From: Lachnospiraceae bacterium
GTDB taxonomy: Bacteria > Bacillota > Clostridia > Lachnospirales > Lachnospiraceae
Direction: 5' to 3'
Assembly (NCBI GenBank): GCA_017448245.1
Contig: JAFSLV010000006.1
Location: 1 to 59,760, forward strand
DNA length: 59,760 nt
In this document: positions 41,601 through 47,600 of the stretch, piece after piece
Position numbering within the stretch: the stretch's first letter is position 1
Layout: every line of letters begins with the position of its first letter
Position numbers and translations under genes: made by a program
Notes under the pieces: model-generated
Told to the model about the DNA's origin: nothing
Databases searched by the model: none
What the model saw: the letters and a program-made list of their open reading frames with translations, nothing else

Positions 41601-44600
41601 GCTGTAGACCACGCGGTTTTTGTTAAACGACGTGTTTCTGGTATAACTGCCGTTCGCGATATTGTATGTATACATGGAGTTGCCCGCGCTGTCGACAAAC
41701 TCCAGTGCAGCAGGCAAAGGATCACGGATCGTGATCGTAGTATATCCCTCCGGCACATAGGCCACGATGTCATAGGTAAAGATGTCATTAAAGGCAGGCA
41801 GCTCCGCGTGTACCGCCTGGTTGACGTATTTTTCGATTGCGGGCTTTTCGTTGACCAGCGTATAGTCGTAGTTGGTAACAGTTGCATCCCCGAAGGTGAT
41901 GTTTGTGTCGTTTGCCGTGCCGTTGCGGTTGATGACCTTGCCCGTGGCGTTGTCCCTGACACTCCACGAATAGCCGCTGCCCGTACTCACCGGCTGTCCG
42001 TCCTGCGTATAGGAAACCTCCTCGACGGTGTAGGTGATCAGATTATCCGCAAGCTTTTGCGAGTCATTGCGGTAGTATTTCGGAAGCAGGGGCCAGCCGC
42101 CCTCCCAGCCGTTTGCGGCATTCAGCGTGATGTTGCTGATATTAAAAGGCTGTCCGCCGTTGCCCTGCGTGAAGGTAATATCATCCGCAGGGATGATTGT
42201 GCCGTCCGCCTTCCTCGCCACAAGCCTCACGACAACACTCGTATTGTTTGCATTGCCTGGATTGATATTGACCCATTCCTTATGCACGTCGACATAGAGT
42301 CTTTCATCATTTAAGCGTGTGTTGCGGATACCTCCGCCGTTTGTCGCATATCCTTTTCCCGCGGAGCTTTCCGGATGCACGGGTGCATCAAAACCGGTCA
42401 GCTGTGTTTCCGTGACATGATACGTCCTGCCGTTATCGGGGAGGTTGTACCAAACCAGCTTCCAGCGGTAGGTGTCCGCGCTTCCCGTACCGAGATAATC
42501 TCCCTTCACATGATCGGTTAAAATAACAAGCACCGACGGATGTGTCTCTCCCTGTGCGTTTTTCCATGTGACATACCACGGCTTTCTTTCTCCTGTTCCG
42601 GATGGCCTGGCGCTTCCCGCGTATGCGGTTCTCGAGGGATCAGCCGCAAGATATTCCATTTCGCGGACAGGAGCCTGCATCGTCCATCCTTCAAAATAAT
42701 CCGCATACACGGCCGTCTGTGAGACGGGATCGTCGGACAGCATAAAGGAGTTTGCGAGTGCCGTCATAAATGCGATACCATCCGCGCCGTTCGGATCCGT
42801 GCCGTAAGGCACATTGGAATTGTAAATAAACCGGCTGTCCGTGTAATTGTAATATCCGATCTGATCCGGGGTCTCGATGTCGCGCCAGTATTTATAGACC
42901 AGAATTTCCGTCGTCTTCGGCGTGACCGTGACGGTGTTGGAGTACACGATGTCCGGATAATTGCTGACCTGAAGCGAGGTATAATTGCTGATACCCGCAT
43001 GCGCGCTGCCATATCCGAAATAGGACTTGTTGCTTTCCGCAAGGCCGCCCTTTACGGTACCGTCGCCGTCGACCTTTTCATAGGTTCCCAGTGTATTGTC
43101 CTTGCTGATCGTATCCCAGTTGAGCGAAGCATGGGGCGTGCCGGAAGCAAGGCTTGCGATCACCTCGTCATAGTATTCCGGACGGATGCGTACATTGAAG
43201 CGGATGTGGACCCATCGCTTTCCTTCATCAAGCGCATTAAAGACCCATTGATTACCATCCGTATTGAGCGCAATCGTCAGGGTCTGCGGCGCATCTTTAT
43301 TCGTGGCTTCGATCAGAACACCCGCAGCTGTTTTTGTCGCAACATCATAATTGACAGCGCTTGCCGCAAAGCTTGAAACGTTGCCGGCATTCGTCCCGGA
43401 CGCCGTCCCCGCGCCGTTTCCGAGATGGTCATTGTTGCTGACGAGATTATATCTGCCGACGCCGTTGCCGTAGGCGCTATAGATGACATTGTTTTTGTTG
43501 AAGTTGCCGTTTACCGTATCCGATCTCCCGGTGCTTTCGTTATAGGCATAGAGCGTCCGGTTCTGATCGTCGACAAACTCGAGCGCGACGGGCAGTGTAT
43601 CGGTGATGACGGCGCTCTCTGCGTCCGCAGGGATGTAGGCGAGGATATCGTATGTGAATACATCATCGAAGGCCGGCAGTTCCGCGTGTACGGCCTGGTT
43701 GACGTATTTTTCCACGACCGTCTTTTCGTTGGTCAGGGTATAGTTATAGACGGTCTCCGGATTGCCCTGCTCATTGGTGACCGTGATCTTACCGCCCGTG
43801 ACGCTGTAGGTATAATCCTTTCCCCTGTTGTAAAAGAGGAAGTCGCTGAAATTATTTTCATTACCGCCGACACGGTAAAACGCGGAGTCCGAGTTTCCTC
43901 CCGGCCACGCGTTTAAGGAGCCCTCGCGGACCTCGTAGGTGATCGGCCTCGTCTCGTCGCCGTTCAGATACAGGGGCAGTCCCGTCCAGTAGCCCTTCCA
44001 GTTGAGATCAGGATCGTTGCTCGGTCCGATCTGCATCCAGGCACGCCCGTCATCTCCGCTGTGGAAGGCACTGTATCTTTTGATGGTATTCGGGAAATAA
44101 TTACCGTAATCACTCCAGTCAGCTTTCCCCTGTGCACCGGCGTTTTGCCCGGTCTGGCCCTGGGAGTCAATGGCCATAATGACTTCGCTGCCATTATCTC
44201 CCGTGAAGCGTGCAAAAAGTACGAGGGAAACCCAGTCCTTTTGCAAATCGTCCGCATTGACCCATTTCTTTTCCACATAGACGGAGGTCGTCTCGTCGTT
44301 TTTGTGCGTATTGCTGATGCGGTCTCCCTGCGCCGCATACGTCAGGCTCTGTCCGGTTCCCGTGTCTATGCCGCTGTAGACGGGTGCTTCAAAGCCATCA
44401 TTCTCCATGCGTGTTTCCGTGACCTGCCAGGTGCCGTTGCTGAGCTTGGGCAGGTTTTCCCATTTCAGTTCCCAGGAGATGCGCGTGGTACCCTGTGAGG
44501 TAAAGACGCCGTTGGAGGTCGTGATCGTGAGGGTAATCGGACTCTCATCCTGCTCCGCGGTGGTTCCTTTCTTGCGATACGTGATCACCCAGTGACGCGC

Positions 44601-47600
44601 GTCGGTATCCGTCCCCGCCTGACCGTTCAGACGCGCGACATCTGCGATCTCGTACGTATCACCAAAGCCCAGCTGCTCCGGCGTTTTTTCGCCGTTGCCG
44701 TTGTCATTGCCGCTCTGTGTAACCTGCAACGCCATGCTGTTTGCAAAGGCCCGCATGAAGGCGATGCCGTCCTCATTGTACGGCACATAATCGCCTTCAA
44801 AGTGCAGCTGCGCCGTCGTCGTATTGAGCCAGTCCTTGGTCACGGAAAGCGATGTCATCTCCGGCTTTACCGTGACGGTATTGGATTCGTATTGTCCCGT
44901 CGCGGAGCTCGCGGCGTTGGTGACGGTGACGCGCATCTGTGCGTTGTTGAGCTCGCCCGCGTGCGTGCCGCCGTTTGCGTAATCGATGACAGACGGCGTG
45001 CCTCCCGCGCCCTGTCTTGCGGCGCCGCTTAAGACCGTGCCGTCCGTATCGATCACATCCCAGCCGATCGCGGTGTTTGCTGAGAGATCTCCGCCCTTTA
45101 ATTTATTTGCGATCTCCGTATAATACTCCGGACGGATCCTTGCCTTAAAGCTGAAGTGGATCCAGCGGGCGCCATTTCTGTCCATCGCCTCAAAGACCTC
45201 ATTGGCGTTGCCCTCCGTCCCGCTTGTCAGATGCAGGGTCAGGCGCTGCCTCCCGTCGGTGGTCTCTTCGATTTGGAGACGGCCGTTGCCTGTCACGGTA
45301 CCGTTTGTCATCGTCGCGTCAAAGGTCGCGCTGACGCCGTTCCGGTTGCTGACGGTTCCCTGACCGTTTCCGAGATGATCGTTGGTCGTGCGGATGTCAA
45401 AGCGGTTATTCTGGTTCTGGCTGTTAAAGATAACATTGTTGAAGTTGGTACTGTCGGGCACACGCGCACCGCCCTCGTCCCTGAACGAAACGGCCATACC
45501 GCCCCTGCCGCAAAACTCGAGCTCTCTGATCAGCGTGTCCGTGATGACAACTTCGGTCGCCCCCTCCGGCACGTAGGCGATGATGTCATAGGTAAAGTTT
45601 TCGTTGAAATTGGCGAGGTCCGCGTGCACGACATCGTTGACGTACTTTTCGATCGTCGGCTCCTTGGGCTTGACCGTGACGGTGTTGGAGTCCTGCTCCA
45701 CCGTGACGCCGTTGCCGTAGTTGATATAGAGGTGTGCGTGGTTTTCGACACCGGTGTGCTCTTCCTGCGCGGGAAGGACGCTCGTCAGCGGTGCGTTGTC
45801 CGTGACATTTCGCCAGTAGACACGCTCGTTCGCGCCCGTCCCCTCCGAGAGATCGGCATAGCCGCTTGCAGCCTGGTTCTCTGCATTGGTCAGTGCCTTT
45901 TGATAAGAGGCGCTGTCCTTGAAGCGCGCGTAGAATCGGATGCGGACCCATTTGCCCGGAAGCTTCCAGTTTTCATTCAGCCGGTTCGGGATAAATCCGA
46001 CCGTCAGGGTCTGCCCACTGATTTCCTTTCTGGTGATGAGCGCCGCGTTGCCAATATAGGCACCCTCGTTGTTCACAACACTTCCGTTTCCCGTTCCGTC
46101 ATGATCGGAGGGTTCCATCCAGTAGATATCACGCACCACACTGTTGAAGTCAGTCGTGATATTACCGTTTACGTCACAAAACGTAAGCTCATCCTGCAGG
46201 GTGTCGGTGATGATAAAGGACGTCGTCTCACGCTGCGCATAGTCCTCCATCTTTGCCATGATTTCAAACTCGAAAACTTCGTTTTCGGCGATGACATCAT
46301 GGTGGACGACGTTGTTGATATATTTTTCTATTTCCGCGGGCGGAATGTTTTTCACATTCTGGCTGAAGGTTGCCGTCTTATAGGTGACATTACCCTGCGA
46401 CACAGTAGACATCGCCCCCTTTTGTATCGTGCCAAGCTCAGGCGTCATGACGTCCGTGCTGATCGGATTGCCGTCTTCATCTTTCTCGGTGATGACGATT
46501 TCCCAATTATCGTTCCACGTGCCGGTATCATTAAAGAGTGTGTCATTACCCGGCAGCCTGTGCGGCAGGCCGAAGGTTACCTTGTAGCCCGCTTCGTACA
46601 GCGTCGGGTCCTCCGCCTGTTTGCTTTCATTGTAGGCTGCGGCGGTCGCCGCGTCCTTTGCCAGCGGATATTCGCCGACGGCAACGGTTGTGCCGTTTGT
46701 CTTATGGCGCAGCGCAACCTCAATGCGGATGCTTTGCTCGGTGACACCAACAAACTCCTTTTGTAACATCATCTGCCCCTGCATGATCACGGGCTTTGTC
46801 GTATCATCCTTGGAAAAGACGATCGTTCCGTCGGCGCCGAGGCCTCCGCCTCTGCGCGCGGTGTTATTATAAAAATTGAGCTCGCCCGCGCCGTAGGATG
46901 CGGGGTTTTCGCTGTGGAGCTTTAAGGACGCGGAAGCGGTAAAATCAGAAACGATAAATTTGTTTGTATTGTCCCAGGTATGTCTTGCTCTCTGCTGGTT
47001 GTCCGTATAGCCCTGTCCGTCCTTTACCGGTGCGTCCAGATACCATCCGCTGTCCCAGTAGGCATTGGTGCCGTCGCCGAAGAGGATACCGCCGTCGGCG
47101 CCGTTGTCCTTCATAAAGTCGTCGCCCTGAACCTCGGCGTGGTTTGATCCGATGTGCACCACCGTGCCGCGGTCCGCGCCCATAAATACGCTTCCTGCGG
47201 GACACAGCCAGATGCCGCCGCCGGAGCCGGTCGTATACTTGTCGACGTTGTTTTTGCCGCCGTTATTTAAATAGTCGCTTGTCTGATTGTTATTGCGGAT
47301 ATCCTGCCAGGACCTGCCATAAGTCGTCACGTCGCGCGTGGTAGGGTCCTTGTGGATCGATGAGGAACGGACGGCACCAATGTCGATGCCGCTTGATGTC
47401 GCCCAGTTTTCATAGATGTTTGTCGCGTGATGTAAGTAGAGCGTACGCGCCATGGTGGAAGCGTGTCCCCTGACGTAGACACCGCCGCCACAGTCTGCAG
47501 CGGTGTTTTCATAAATGTCGCCCGAGACCAGATGGACGTTGTTGGAACCCACAAAGATACCGCCGCCGCACTGCAGGGTATCGTTGCCGGCAATGCGCGG